Assembly (NCBI GenBank): GCA_049724395.1
Contig: JAUGWO010000017.1
Span: 1-64,000 of the forward strand
Reading direction: 5' to 3'
Source: Spongospora subterranea f. sp. subterranea
Taxonomy: Eukaryota; Endomyxa: Phytomyxea; Phytomyxea; Plasmodiophorida
Length of the DNA: 64,000 bases
Part shown: positions 26,785 through 38,461 of the stretch, piece after piece
Numbering within the stretch: the first letter of the stretch is position 1
Layout of the letters: each line of letters opens with the position of its first letter
Translations under genes and position numbers: made by a program
Notes under the pieces: generated by a model
The model's input: only the letters and a program-made list of their open reading frames with translations
What the model was told of the DNA's origin: nothing
The model's database searches: none

Positions 26785-27881
26785 ATGACCCTTGAGATGG
26801 TCCCTCGCAAGGCAAGGAATCGGGTGGTCTTGATGAGGACCGGCCAAGTTTGCCACAAAGGTACGAGAGGCTGCATGATCAATAGCTACGCTGGGCTGAT
26901 GCACGTGCCCAAACAGGTTATCGCGCATCCCGAGTATGATGCCGATAATGAACCCATATCAACCGCCCTCACCTATTTGATCACTCACTTGGTTTACACC
27001 GCAACGGCGTACATGGGTTCGCCTTGTCAGGGACGACGGTATCATGCTCTCAGTGGCACGATAATTCGATCATTCGTCGACCAGCAGGTCACCGATATGC
27101 TCTTCCAGAGCATGGATCGAGTCGCTTTCCACAATATGGAGCGACTTGCGGAGTGTAATGACTATTACACAGCTTTGGGATTAGGTAAAGTAGAGAGTTG
27201 TGTAGTTGTCAATACCATTGACTATGCAGCAGATCCACCCAATGGTCTGAGGACCGCATTCCAGGATTTGGGCGAGGATGCAGTGCTCAAATGGGTGCAA
27301 GACTCCCCAAGTTTCGACGACGGGGCGCATCTGATGTTCTGTTTCTACAGAGCCCGGCAACTCCTACGACACTCTTCGCCGCCTGTAAACAATGCCATGA
27401 TCATGGACGTCACTGGCTTGACGATGATAAATCCACGCCTGTTTCCGTTTTGGAATAACCGTGTCGACCAGCTCGCCAAATGTGGTTTTGGTCATGCCCC
27501 GACACGCTGAACGTGGGGGAACTGTACGCCGCCATGCTAGAATGGCCCGGTTCGTGGAATATGCGCTGGGATGATCTGGTTAATGTGGAGGTGATTGGCT
27601 GCCTCATCATTGTTGCTATCGCTGACGCTCCAGAACAGGACGACGACCGCATCATGACCAGCCAGACAGCGATCTCCATCCAGGGGCATGTCCGCAATTG
27701 TCAGCAGAAACTATTGTCTCTGTTTCAGAAACAATATGACTTCGCGAATATCCAGTATATTCCGGTCAGCGGCTACGTTCGCAGTCGGGGAGTTGGTGCC
27801 CACACGCCATTGCATATTGACCGGTTTTACGTCGTCAAGGTGGGTGCGCTAAACCCTAAAATGTCTGCCGCATTTAATTAA
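26785..27881 (+). CDS. Unrecognised gene, about 365 codons, with a frame change
   Basis: A long coherent frame starts at ATG 26785 (MTLEMVPRKARNRV) and runs to 27510. The next frame continues from about 27480 (WFWSCPDTLNVGELYAAMLE) to 27881. No intron fits between them, so this is a frameshift, a sequencing error or two genes. Landmarks are HLVYTATAYMGSPCQGRRY, FDDGAHLMFCFYRARQLL and, late, AHTPLHIDRFYVV, whose His-x-Asp could suggest a dioxygenase-like site, though nothing else supports that. The last 54 nt lie inside a foldback inverted repeat, so the present C-terminus comes from the repeat. No family is recognised. Confidence 0.45.
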
Positions 27882-28225
27882 TCATATAGGCCATGTAATT
27901 GTCTTCGATGATATAACTTTACACGAAGCGCCGGCAAAATACGGGTTGCGTCTGTCTTTCGACTTACAATCTAGCATCACATTATTAGCTAATGTATGTA
28001 TATATGATTCCGAGGACAAACTGTCCACCCTGAGTCGGCGTTGCAACGATCGTGGTCGGGGCCACCTTTGCAGTGATACGGATGCGAAAGTCGAAAGACA
28101 GACGCAACCCGCATTTTGCCGGCGCTTCGTGTAAAGTTATATCATCGAGGACAATTACATGGCCTATATGATTAATTAAATGCGGCAGACATTTTAGGGT
28201 TTAGCGCACCCACCTTGACGACGTA
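27828..28225. repeat. Foldback inverted repeat (138-bp arms, 122-bp spacer)
   Basis: The arms 27828-27965 and 28088-28225 are reverse complements with only about two mismatches. The spacer is 27966-28087. Each arm begins TACGTCGTCAAGGTGGGTGC, which places a possible splice donor (AAG/GTGGGT) just inside both ends. The near-identity indicates a recent event. Either a MITE-like or foldback element, or a local inverted duplication, would fit. No target-site duplication was obvious. Confidence 0.85.
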
Positions 28226-28696
28226 CAGGACAATGCCTGTTGCCCTCCACCGAATTTCCTCAGCTGATTGTTTTAGCAGATCGGTTTCCTGACCAAACCT
28301 GAGATAAATGGTGATGTATTGGGGCAAAAACCACTGTCTCAAATCACCAACATAACCGAGATAACATCTATTGACTAGGTCGTGACGGGAAACCATAATC
28401 GACTGAGACAAGTGGGTTCTTATCACCAGAAAAGTAAACCCTGAAATATCACGACGTTGTAATACTATATAGCTAGGGATCATCATTGAGGGTAAGGCGG
28501 ACCGAATCAGGAATCAATCGATAAAGAGTTAAACGATTGATGAAACCCCCAATGATGAACAAATGGGAAGAAGTCGACCGACTCAATCTACTTCGGCCAC
28601 TTTACATGACGGGATAACCACCACTAATTGCAGAACATTGCTGGCAGGATCATGGCAACGGCCGAACTATATAAATTTGATTGAAGATTTAGGAAA
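28226..28696. other. Gap beside the foldback repeat
   Basis: A 105-codon minus-strand frame (28486-28172) enters the right arm of the foldback repeat and therefore ends with the same residues as the plus-strand gene on the left. Otherwise only the promoter of the next gene is seen. Confidence 0.3.
28668..28677 (+). promoter_or_regulatory. TATA-like box (TATATAAA context)
   Basis: ACTATATAAATTTG lies about 25 nt before the start codon at 28697. If it is used as a TATA box, the 5' leader would be only a few nucleotides, so it may instead be chance AT-rich sequence. Confidence 0.3.
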
Positions 28697-29248
28697 ATGT
28701 GGATGAAATTGACGGTTTTTGTGGCGTGTTTGACGACAGTTATAAGTGCACAAACTGAGAAATCGGCTGTGGATGCTCTGATTGGTGATGGCGGACACAC
28801 AGGCCTACAGGCACCAGCGGCCGGCAAGGCGATCAAAGAAGTCGAGGGCGTTATTAGCCATCAGATCCATATTGCCGCCCATCACGTCATGGCCAGTATT
28901 GAACAATCCCTACCGAGGGCAGTGCACATCGCCCAAGAGGAAATCAACAAACTGGAGAACGTGCTGGCCAAGTTTCGAGGTGGTCAGACAGCGGCAAGAG
29001 TTGAAGACGAGAAGTGGTTCCATAAACATAATGGGATACTGACGAAACTCGACAATGATTTTGAACAAATCCGAAACAAATTGCAGAAATTGGAGGAGAA
29101 GACAGCAATGGCGAAAGGGAAGGTGGAAGAGGAGCCCCAACAATGGTTAATACCTCTGATCCTGTTTGAAGTTGGGTTCTTCGTTTACGTGCTTTGGGGA
29201 CCAATTAGACACGTGATGAAGAAAGAATATCCGGATTCAATACTCTAA
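28697..29248 (+). CDS. Small secretory coiled-coil protein with C-terminal membrane anchor
   Basis: A single exon encodes 183 residues. A cleavable-type signal peptide (MWMKLTVFVACLTTVISAQ) is followed by a lumenal helical region. This includes a clear coiled coil at residues about 115-140 (LDNDFEQIRNKLQKLEEK). One membrane helix follows (WLIPLILFEVGFFVYVLWG), with a short basic cytosolic tail (RHVMKKEYPDSIL). The layout recalls p24 cargo receptors or other ER/Golgi type I proteins, but no GOLD-domain signature was seen. The product is not recognised. Confidence 0.65.
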   Translation: MWMKLTVFVACLTTVISAQTEKSAVDALIGDGGHTGLQAPAAGKAIKEVEGVISHQIHIAAHHVMASIEQSLPRAVHIAQEEINKLENVLAKFRGGQTAARVEDEKWFHKHNGILTKLDNDFEQIRNKLQKLEEKTAMAKGKVEEEPQQWLIPLILFEVGFFVYVLWGPIRHVMKKEYPDSIL

Positions 29249-30372
29249 TGAATACAAATTTCAAGGACGTTAGCTGAATAGGCGGGTTGACGATAGAGTC
29301 AAGCGGAGATAAAGGAGACAGATTCATACACAAAGTGACGATAACAGCCGGTCGATCACGAGGCGTAGAATGGTGTAAGGCAATCAGATTGTATAGGGGA
29401 CAAAAATGGGATAAATGATCAGAGCAAAAAAATCAGATGAGCGACCAAGATACATGAAGAATATGAAGTTTCGCAAGTGCAATTTGACCACGGGCGGTCA
29501 AAAAGGAGTGACTAATGAGCTTATTCGGTATCGATAAGCTATTTTGAAACGGAGGGAGTATTGACAAATTAGGGGCAGATTTCGAGAAACTCTGAACAAA
29601 GCAAGACGAAGCGGATGTTTTATTGTGAGGACCTGTACATTACAAGAGGAAACAACCTCTCACAAAATCCCAAAGGAGATTCCCTCTATAAATAATCAGC
29701 TGGTTTGCGATGAAGGCGACATGTCCTGCAGCAATGGTGTTCCATAAGGAATGGTGTCTCAACGGGTTTCGGGGTTTTCGTAAGTCGGGTCATTCCAACA
29801 TCACACACTCATTTTTCTGGAACAGACTACTGAGTAACATATAGCGAAGGTCCTTATCACAGACACATGATTTGTGCCTAGATGGCGCCCTGGCCCGTGT
29901 GACGTGACACCCAGGTACCGCCCCTTGGCCCTAGCGTAGACATGGGTACTACAGATTTCACAAAAATGTGGTGAACGCAATCACAAAAAACAGCAAAAAG
30001 CGGCACAGGACATCGGTTGAACAAAATTGTCATTTTTTTTCTTTTATCAACGAGCCCATAGTCGCTGCAGTGATTTGTTGATACCTGCCAACCTTTCTTT
30101 AACGTGATCACGATAAAGCTTGAAATGGCCTTGATCAGTTCGGTTAACTTTGGAAGGTCTCTCATCCAGTTTGGGTACCACCGAATGTCGCCTTATCAAA
30201 ACTGCACAGATATGGAAACAACGGATTCAATGGTCTTCCATGGGCCATGGGATTACTGGGAGGACAACATGACATAACATATGTTCTTCGGAAGTGATTT
30301 CGGTCGGTTCGATTGAAATGGAAATGAGACGGACCTTTTTGTCATTTGAAATCGGAGATCAAATTGGTGAAT
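29249..30372. other. Gap; right part is a duplicated upstream region
   Basis: No gene is supported in 29249-30000. The segment from about 30000 to 30372 is repeated in diverged form at about 33395-33760, upstream of the second NTPase copy, so it belongs to the duplicated block and probably holds its promoter. Confidence 0.5.
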
Positions 30373-32270
30373 ATGACATCATCACCATCTCACACTGTAA
30401 ACTGTTTGCTATTTCAAGAGGATTTCAAACTGGACGTCGCTGACATGAAGAGTATTAAAACAATGGTCTGCCAAAAGAACAGGTGTCGCCAGATGGTGAG
30501 CGAACACCCCCGTCGAACAGATGGCTTTCAGGAACAATATTCCCGAGCACATCAATATATTCGTCAGAAATGCTCCTTGACCATTGATGACTTCCAGGAC
30601 GATCGGATTACAATCTCCACAATGGCTCAGACAAAATGTAGACAATGTCAACAACTAATGATCGATCATGGCCGACGGGGGTCACCACCAACAGGTAATG
30701 ATTTATTGACGATTGGGTTGTTGTAAACGAGGGTGAAATACTGAATACGGCTGTGTTATCAGGAAGAGGAGATGATGATGACGAGTCGGGACCAAATATT
30801 GACATGACATTGGCAGAAGAAGATATCTCAGACTATGGGGACATTGGCGAGTTTTTTCGAAATATTGGGAACGGGAAGATTGTGGAGAACATGTTGATAT
30901 TAAAGAGGGGTCTTCTCGATATGGGGACGAGGATATATATTCGACAGTGTTATATTGATATGTTGAACAGGATTAAAAATCGCGATAATGGAATATATCG
31001 CTATGTAATTACCGGCTCATCTGGTATTGGGAAATCTCTATTCGCTGTATATTGTATATATTGTTCATATCAGGATTATGAAGCAATTATATATCAAACA
31101 GAGCAACACCAGTTATTATTCGATTGTCGGAACATGACGACCAGGTCCATAAATACCCAACAGCTCTCACTCATGGTTTCATATCCTGGTCAGCGCCATC
31201 TCCTATATATTGTTGATTCTGTTGCCCCAGAGGTGTTCGCCTCGTGTCCAACTATAATGATCACGAGTTATCGCTCATCAGAGTACAAAGCTCTTCTCAC
31301 CAATATCTCTACCACTCTCAAGCTGTTTATGCCTCCATGGCAATATCAACAACTACAATATGTCAATAACTTGACACAAATTCGCTCAAAATCTGATTTC
31401 AACAGTGCTTGTTATTTCGCTGGTGGATCAGCACGACTTGTTTTCAGTAAATTGGCTGTTAAGAACTTACGTCAAACCGTTGACAATGAACTATTTTCTG
31501 AATTTCACGGATTCAGCTCCCTGATCAGACAGACGCCCGATATTGGTGAGAGCCCACAGCTGCTACAGACTAGTTTACTGCACTTGATACCAAGTGATGA
31601 TTACACAATTTCCAAGCTATATTGTGCATCAGAATATATTCGAATTTCTGTGCCATCTATAGTCTCAATCTCTGGATCTCTCAAAGAATCTATCTTCTCC
31701 AATCCAGTATTTTGGAGCAGCAACTGGGCAAAAGCATATGTAGCTATATTTCGGAATAACCCTTGGGTTAAGAGTCAAATTTCCGGACAATTAACATGGA
31801 AAAATCAGAACTCATCGTGTGTAGATCCTTTTCAAGCGAAGTCCTCAACGATTTTCTACGGATATGATTCGATCTCAGAGATGGATATCCGTCCAGACGT
31901 GTTTTATGTCCCGGTAATCCCAAGTGAATGTGATGGATCTTCATTTGCCATTGTTCAAGAACACATCTACATATACCAAGAAAGATTCCCTCGAGAATCT
32001 GCAGTGAAGGGTTGTGCGCTTCTCCAGCTTCTCAAGGCCATTCGGGCCCATCCAAAGTTCAGTCAACTGCCAGCGTGTCTGATTGTTGTAAATTGCTCTA
32101 CTGGCAGATCAGATAAGATCGGGTTATCGATTCCTCCAGATATTAATGAGAACTCGAAGAAACCTGAAACTTTCCTATCAGAGGTCGGCTCAATATCCAC
32201 ACAACACTACACAAGGGAATTATGCATGTCAATGCTCGGAAAGGGTGCCACATGTTCGTTGTCGTTTTGA
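30373..32270 (+). CDS. Crinkler/RHS-like P-loop NTPase with REase-like C-terminus, copy 1
   Basis: Two exons (30373-30694 and 30763-32270) join in phase; the product is about 609 residues. The start MTSSPSHTVNC is conserved in position among the copies. The N-terminal region is Cys/His-rich (VCQKNRC, then CRQCQQLMIDHGRR) and is unlike the LFLAK head of oomycete Crinklers. The NTPase core has Walker A GSSGIGKS followed by LFAVYCIY, Walker B LLYIVDS, then TIMITSYRSSEY and the MPPWQYQQL box. This order is typical of Crinkler and kinetoplastid retrotransposon-hot-spot (RHS) ATPases. The C-terminal YVPVIPSECDGSSFAIVQ with a following IYQ matches the restriction-endonuclease-like domain of the same families. 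This copy looks whole. Role as an effector or in intragenomic conflict is inference. Confidence 0.8.
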
Positions 32271-32341
32271 TTCAACATTGCCAGTTTCGTGTTATCAAGA
32301 TCTGAAGCTCTCTGTATTACAAATCTGAAAAAAAAAACTGG

Positions 32342-32908
32342 TTAAGATAAAGTTTTTGTTATCTGGAACCGGGGTTTTGTGGTTGAACGCTGGACACATA
32401 TTGGTTGTACAGTAGCAATTACCCGATACCGACAAATCCGGGCCTTGACACTGTCGTCAGGTTTTAAGTAAAATCGCCAAACTTGATGTGGCTCAGTAGG
32501 TCTTGTCAAGACGAACTCCAATGTTTTACTGCATGATCTAAAACCTGACCAAACGATTAAGATGCCCAACAGACGGAGCGCAGCCTGATTGACAGTAAAT
32601 ATAGTACACCCTAGTGAACACACACTGACACCAACAGTTAACCTCACCATGATGAGTGTATGTACAGAAGGAAGAGAGCAAACAATAGGAAGATCAGAAT
32701 GGAGACACAATAGACACACGTAACTAGTAAAGATGAGTTGAACACTTCGCAAATAGACAACAACAATAATTGGATGACAAAACCATAGAGGAGAAGAAAA
32801 TGCATATATTATTCTCGGCCACCGATAAACAAAAAACAACATGAAACACCACACGGTCCATAGGAAAAATGAACACCGACAGCACCAAAACATTAAAAGA
32901 GATGGCAT
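32342..32908 (-). CDS. Possible multi-pass membrane protein
   Basis: ATG 32908 opens a 188-codon frame with several hydrophobic stretches (FFLWTVWCFMLFFVYRW, WFCHPIIVVVYL) and a soluble tail. It lies between NTPase copies 1 and 2 on the opposite strand. Part of the downstream sequence repeats, in diverged form, after the other copies without an open frame, which argues for caution. Confidence 0.25.
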   Translation of the reverse strand: MPSLLMFWCCRCSFFLWTVWCFMLFFVYRWPRIIYAFSSPLWFCHPIIVVVYLRSVQLIFTSYVCLLCLHSDLPIVCSLPSVHTLIMVRLTVGVSVCSLGCTIFTVNQAALRLLGILIVWSGFRSCSKTLEFVLTRPTEPHQVWRFYLKPDDSVKARICRYRVIATVQPICVQRSTTKPRFQITKTLS

Positions 32909-33759
32909 ATCTATCGGTCTGAACACCAACCCAGCAGCCCACGCTTAAGTACAACTGAATGGGTTCTGTATGATGATCTATCTGTTTGATAAGAACACCA
33001 GCGATTTCATGCCACTGAGAACGTTTGTCATTCTCCATTAGCCCAATGTCGATTCTGAGCAACGACAACGACTTGGGTATCTGGGTCCATCCAAGGTTTA
33101 AGACAGGGATCGCCTAACGTCAAATGCTGTCTTTCCTGCTACCATCATTGCCCATGCAAGAGATGCTTTGTGGGCGGATTCATGCGTTAATAAGTACGAA
33201 TCCTCGTCGTGGAAGAGTCCGCTGAAAATCAGATATCATTTTTGTAAAAACAATAAAAAAAGTCAAAAGATCAACTTCACTCCATTGATAGAATTCTACG
33301 GAAGCTCATCGAACCCGAAACAAGTTTGTCGTCCCCATCATTGTCAACGACCATGTGTTTATACATGTGAAGACGTGTGAAGATGAAGCAAAAGGCGGCG
33401 GTGGGCATCGGTTGAACAAAATTGTCGTTTTCCTTTATCGGCGCGACCATCGTCATTCCGCCGTTGTGAATTGTTGATATCTGTCAACTATCACATGATA
33501 TGGCCCTGATCAGTTCGGTTCTATCCCCCATCCAATTTAAGACGCAGAGACGTGATATGGTCCCTGTGCACCAAAATTTGGGTTTTGTCGAAACTGCAGA
33601 AATTTGGAAATAGCGGACTCAATCGGTTTTCGCATTTGGATTACTGCAGTACATTATTATATAACATATGGTCATCGGTATTGATTTCGGCCGGTTCGAT
33701 CGGAATGGAATTGAGACGGACCTTGTTGTCATATGAAATTGGAGATCTCATTGGTGAAT

Positions 33760-35614
33760 ATGACATCATCACCATCTCGACCTGTAAATTGTTTGTTATT
33801 TAAAGAGGATTTTGAACTGAACGTCGATAAATCAACGGTCTGCCAAAAGAGAACGTGCTACAAGAAGGGGAGCGAACACCCCTGGCGAACAGATGCACTT
33901 CAGGAACAATATTCCCGAGCACATCAATATATTCGTCAGAAATGCTCCTTGACCATTGATGACTTCCAGGGCGATCGGATTACAATCTTCACAATGGCTC
34001 AGACAAAATGTAGACAATGTCAACAACTAATGATCGATCATGGCCGACGGGGGTCACCACCAACAGGTAATGATTTATTGACGATTGGGTTGTTGTAAAC
34101 GAGGGTGAAATACTGAATACGGCTGTGTTATCAGGAAGAGGAGATGATGATGACGAGTCGGGACCAAATATTGACATGACATTGGCAGAAACTCAGACTA
34201 TGGGGACATTGGCGAGTTTTTTCGAAATATTGGGAACGGGAAGATTGTGGAGAACATGTTGATATTAAAGAGGGGTCTTCTCGATATGGGGACGAGGATA
34301 TATATTCGACAGTGTTATATTGATATGTTGAATAGGATTAAAGGTGGCGATAATGGAATATATCGCTATGTAATTACCGGCTCATCTGGTATTGGGAAAT
34401 CTCTATTCGCTGTATATTGTATATATTGTTCATATCAGGATTATGAAGCAATTATATATCAAACAGAGCAACACCAGTTATTATTCGATTGTCGGAACAT
34501 GACGACCAGGTCCATAAATACCCAACAGCTCTCACTCATGGTTTCATATCCTGGTCAGCGCCATCTCCTATATATTGTTGATTCTGTTGCCCCAGAGGTG
34601 TTCGCCTCGTGTCCAACTATAATGATCACGAGTTATCGCTCATCAGAGTACAAAGCTCTTCTCACCAATATCTCTACCACTCTCAAGCTGTTTATGCCTC
34701 CATGGCAATATCAACAACTACAATATGTCAATAACTAGACACAAGTTCGCTCAGAATCTGATTTCAAAAATGCTTGTTATTACGCTGGCGGATCAGCACG
34801 ACTTGTTCTCAGTAAATTACCTATTGAGCGGGTACGCCGAACCGTCAGCAATCAACTGTATTCTGAAGCTCAAGGATTATGCTCCTTTATCGGAAACTCG
34901 ACTGATATTGGTGAGAGCCCAAAGCTGCTACAGACGAGTTTACTGCACTTGATACCAAGTGATGATTACACAACTGCCCAGCTATATTGTGCATCAGAAT
35001 ATATTCAGAGTGCAGTTCCATCTGCAGTGTCATCTGCAGTTTCACCTTCAGGCAGAGCTAATATCACTTCTCGCGAAATATACATTATGTACAGTTCCGA
35101 ATTTTGGAACAGCGACCTTGCCAATGCATATGCAGCTATACTTCGGAATAACAGACCGATCGATAGTGATTTGTTCAAACTGAGCATTGCGTTTCGACCT
35201 AAGTCCATAACTATATTCTATGGAACTGATTCAATCTCAACGATGGATATCCTTCCAGACGTGTTTTATGTCCCGGTAATCCCAAGCGAATGTGATGGGG
35301 CTTCATTTGCCATTGTCCAAGGGCGCATCTTCATTTACAAACATATTTTCCCTGCAGAATCTTCAATGAAGGGTTGTGAGCTTCTCAAACTTCTCGAGGC
35401 AATTCGGGTCAAACCAGAGTTTCGTCAACTGCCAGCGTGTCTCATCATTTTGAAATGTCTTGGAATACATGGCGTCATAAATGAGACCCCGTTTTCGGCC
35501 CGACCAGATAATGAATGTCAAACCCTCCCACCTGAGCTTGCCTCAATATTCACACAATATTTCCACCTTCGCTTGCGTATCGAATGGACTGGGGTTGATA
35601 CCGTAAATATGTGA
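33760..35614 (+). pseudogene. Crinkler/RHS-like NTPase, copy 2 (broken)
   Basis: This is the second tandem copy, with the same exon layout, the same intron and the same domain order as copy 1 (Cys/His head, GSSGIGKS P-loop, REase-like tail). It appears broken in about two places and is treated as a fossil. From about 33901 to 34740 it is nearly identical to copy 1, intron included, while the head and the C-terminal third are clearly diverged. Confidence 0.75.
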
Positions 35615-37041
35615 TGTCGTATTGATTTAGCATTACTACATTTGTATCATCACTGTCGGATCCCTTTCGCCTCTTATCGTGACTTTGAAATAAAATGATT
35701 CTCGTTGATGTTGTGTTATCTAGAGCCGGCTTACATAGCGTTCAACGTAGCTCTATACACGTTAAGCTTGATCCTCCTACTACTCCAACCTACAATAATG
35801 AATGCTCAGGTGAGAGGTAATATTCCATGTGAGTGTTCTTCATCAAATCATAAATGGGCCCGAGTTTTACCTGTTCTCAAAACGTAAGGTTGCGTGCTTT
35901 CGATGCATCATAAGTTAGTGGTTTTATTTTCTCGTTGTGTTTGATTGCGCCCGATGCTCTACTTCATGTCTGAGACCTCCTAAAGCCATCTTGTGTTCTG
36001 ACAGATTTTTTCTCTCTAATAATCTTCCGCTTATGAGGGTGCCAGGTTCTCTTTTCTAACCTCATTCTAACTTCCCCAAAGAGTTTTCGATCCGACTCCT
36101 TCTCCGTCCTTGTCCGTTCATTGACTTGCTCAGAAGCGTCTCGTTCCATTGAGTAGAGGCCACCGTTGATGTGACCCAACCGAGTAACCAAAAAATACAG
36201 GTTATGAGGTTGATCTTGGTTATCGCCATTTATCGCCACTGTTACCAAGGACAACGATTGCGGAACCGTCCTGTCAAGTCACATTGTCATTAGTTTCGTT
36301 TAATTGATAATCGTTGTTGTTGCAAGATGACCATCGTGATCAGGAATTTAGGCCCGGTCGACGAGGAATGCATCGCTTTGACAATATGTCAATCTGTTGT
36401 TCTGATCCATCCTTGTTGGCCCTACGTCAAGTAAATTCGGTTCTTGTCGTGTCTATTTGTATGATGCGGCGTCATTCGATGGACGACCTGGTCAAAACTT
36501 CGCAGCGAAGCGTCTTCTCAATTATTATCTGAGAAGTAATCAACTTCGGGTCATCACCCGTTGATAGAGACCTTGTAACCCCTCATAAGTTCTCGTCGTT
36601 GTTAAACATGCTGGTTCATTAATTATCTATTAGGTTCATTTTTCGGCCAGTATATCAAAGGAGCGAAGAATTCTGCACATTGATTATGAAATCAACGAAG
36701 CGTGTTCACAAGGATGTCTGGAAGATGTTGATGATTTGTCAAAGGCATTGACGGATCGGAAGTCTCTGAACATAATGTCCTGGTTCTGCCCGTGGAGCTG
36801 ATCTTGAGATCCAGGACCAGTTGCTGTGAGCTTGGTGTCATCAAGGAGCATGAGACGGGTTTGATGATTTGAAAGGTTCGTTCAAGTTTACTTCACAAAG
36901 ACTCATATAAGATTAGTGTCAATGGTTATCGCAAACTAATGCAACACGCACGCCAGATGACCTGCATGACTGGTTCAATCAAAGGTGAAGACGCGATCAA
37001 TATATAGTATAACCGGGAGTCTACTGTATTATATCAGAAAC
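35615..37041. other. Gap holding a kinase-like fragment
   Basis: The region after copy 2 parallels the region after copy 3. It has diverged spacer sequence and then the beginning of a kinase gene (see 36327). No intact gene is seen. The last part may hold a 3' exon of the minus-strand gene at 37042. Confidence 0.4.
36327..36530 (+). pseudogene. Decayed protein-kinase 5' fragment
   Basis: The fragment aligns with the start of the kinase gene at 41043: MTIVIRNLGPVDEECI parallels MAIGIRDLTSVDDECI, and further on RVYLYDAAS...GQNFAAKRL parallels RVYLYQAAP...GQYFAVKRL. The upstream 300 bp are also alike. The equivalent first-intron donor is not conserved. No catalytic loop or DFG segment was found downstream, so only the N-lobe start remains. 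Confidence 0.7.
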
Positions 37042-37946
37042 TCACCTTGGCGGCAGGGCATCCTCATTAGAAATACGATAAGAAAATAGAGGCTCACCCA
37101 TAGAACTATCAGCAGACAAGTTTCCGAATTGTAGAACCACATGGGAGAAATCAGGTCCATCAACAACTAAAGCTGGAGGTCTGTGTAAGAATTCATTAAG
37201 CGGGAGCGGGATCGTTTTTTTTTGAATATGCATCACTGTAGTTGGATTCGTTGTTTCGCATCGACAGGCATATCCTCGTGATATCCAACAGTAGCCACTT
37301 TGCAACAGGAATTTTTTCAAGCTCAATATTTGGATTGGAACTGAATCGGGCATCATGACAATGGGATTGAATAGGGTTCCTAGTTGATGGGATGAGAATT
37401 TCATTTCACAAATGCGGTTTACCATAGAATTGAGCCATACCAAAACGTCCGAAACGCTTCTGTTGAAGCCTGAATGCCCTTTCAATAACTTCAAGAATAG
37501 CACAGGCATCTTTGACTCTCCCAAACAACTTTGCAATTTCAACTCGCGGCCCCACATTTTTACATACACAATGGGTTCAGATGTTGAGGTTTTGATGCAG
37601 CATGAACTCTGTTGCTGCAAACGATTGAATTCATTCCAATAACCAAAGTATCTCAGCTGATACTCTTCAAGTTTTTCCTTGTAATGTGCAAGTGTATTCT
37701 CCTTTTTTCTCGCAACGCTTCTGTTGTTGCTGTGGAATCAGCAAATGGCGCATTACACACAGACCTAATGTCTATGCGGTTTTTGATCTTGTGAATAAAA
37801 CCTATTGATGGCGTTGCCCTGGATGGTGCTGACCAGAAATCTGACCCCTCAGTAGCGCTGAGGATCATCCAAAAAAAAAACAGATTAAGTTTTACAGCCT
37901 GAGCACCAAGGGCGTCTTCATCTGAGACCGTATTCACAGTATCCAT
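37042..37946 (-). CDS. Unrecognised minus-strand gene
   Basis: ATG 37946 begins MDTVNTVSDEDALGAQAVKL. A second coherent frame, entered by a splice near 37690, reads ENTLAHYKEKLEEYQLRYFG and continues as LQQQSSCCIKT, KMPVLFLKLLKGHSGF and VLVWLNSMVNRICEMKF down to ALPP. There a textbook donor (AG/GTGAGT) at about 37041 shows that a further exon lies at lower coordinates. A short helical segment precedes a mixed domain. The pattern of hydrophobic strands faintly recalls CENP-L/N-type kinetochore folds, but I would not name it. It sits between NTPase copies 2 and 3 on the opposite strand. Confidence 0.5.
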
Positions 37947-38461
37947 TTCAATACCTAAATTTCGTTTGGAATAATCTGTTTCAATTATTTCCGAAATTTC
38001 GGTAAATCAGAGTTATTTCACTCTTTCGCAAACTGATCTTGGGTTTGGTAAGCCCAGAGTTGTGATAGGTTTTCTTGGTCCGTTTCACGAGGCTTAATAT
38101 ATACGAGACTATTTAGTTTTGAGAATCATATCAGAACAGAGTTGAACTTGGTGTCATGCATTATTGTTGCTGTGGCTGTGTATCATGCATGCCACTTGAG
38201 ATTCAGTTACCGCATCCTCTACAGTAGACTGAATAAGCAACACGGTCTGTAACGTAGCCCGGTACCCGTTACTGCAACACGCCAGTTCTGCTCTTCATCG
38301 CAACATGCTATGGTGCCCACCAGTGACTGCAGTACGCTCAGTATCATTCCTTGAGTTTCCGTTACTGCATGCTCTTCAGAATACACGTTGACTGAAACGC
38401 AAAAGGGTTTGGGGGACCCCACATCCGACCAGAATTCTTCATGCAGACATATTCATTTGAC

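Noticed and set aside
30409-30805. Minus-strand frames repeated in both the 30.4 and 33.8 kb regions
   Set aside because: They are antisense to the first exon of NTPase copies 1 and 2 and are repeated only because those exons are duplicated.
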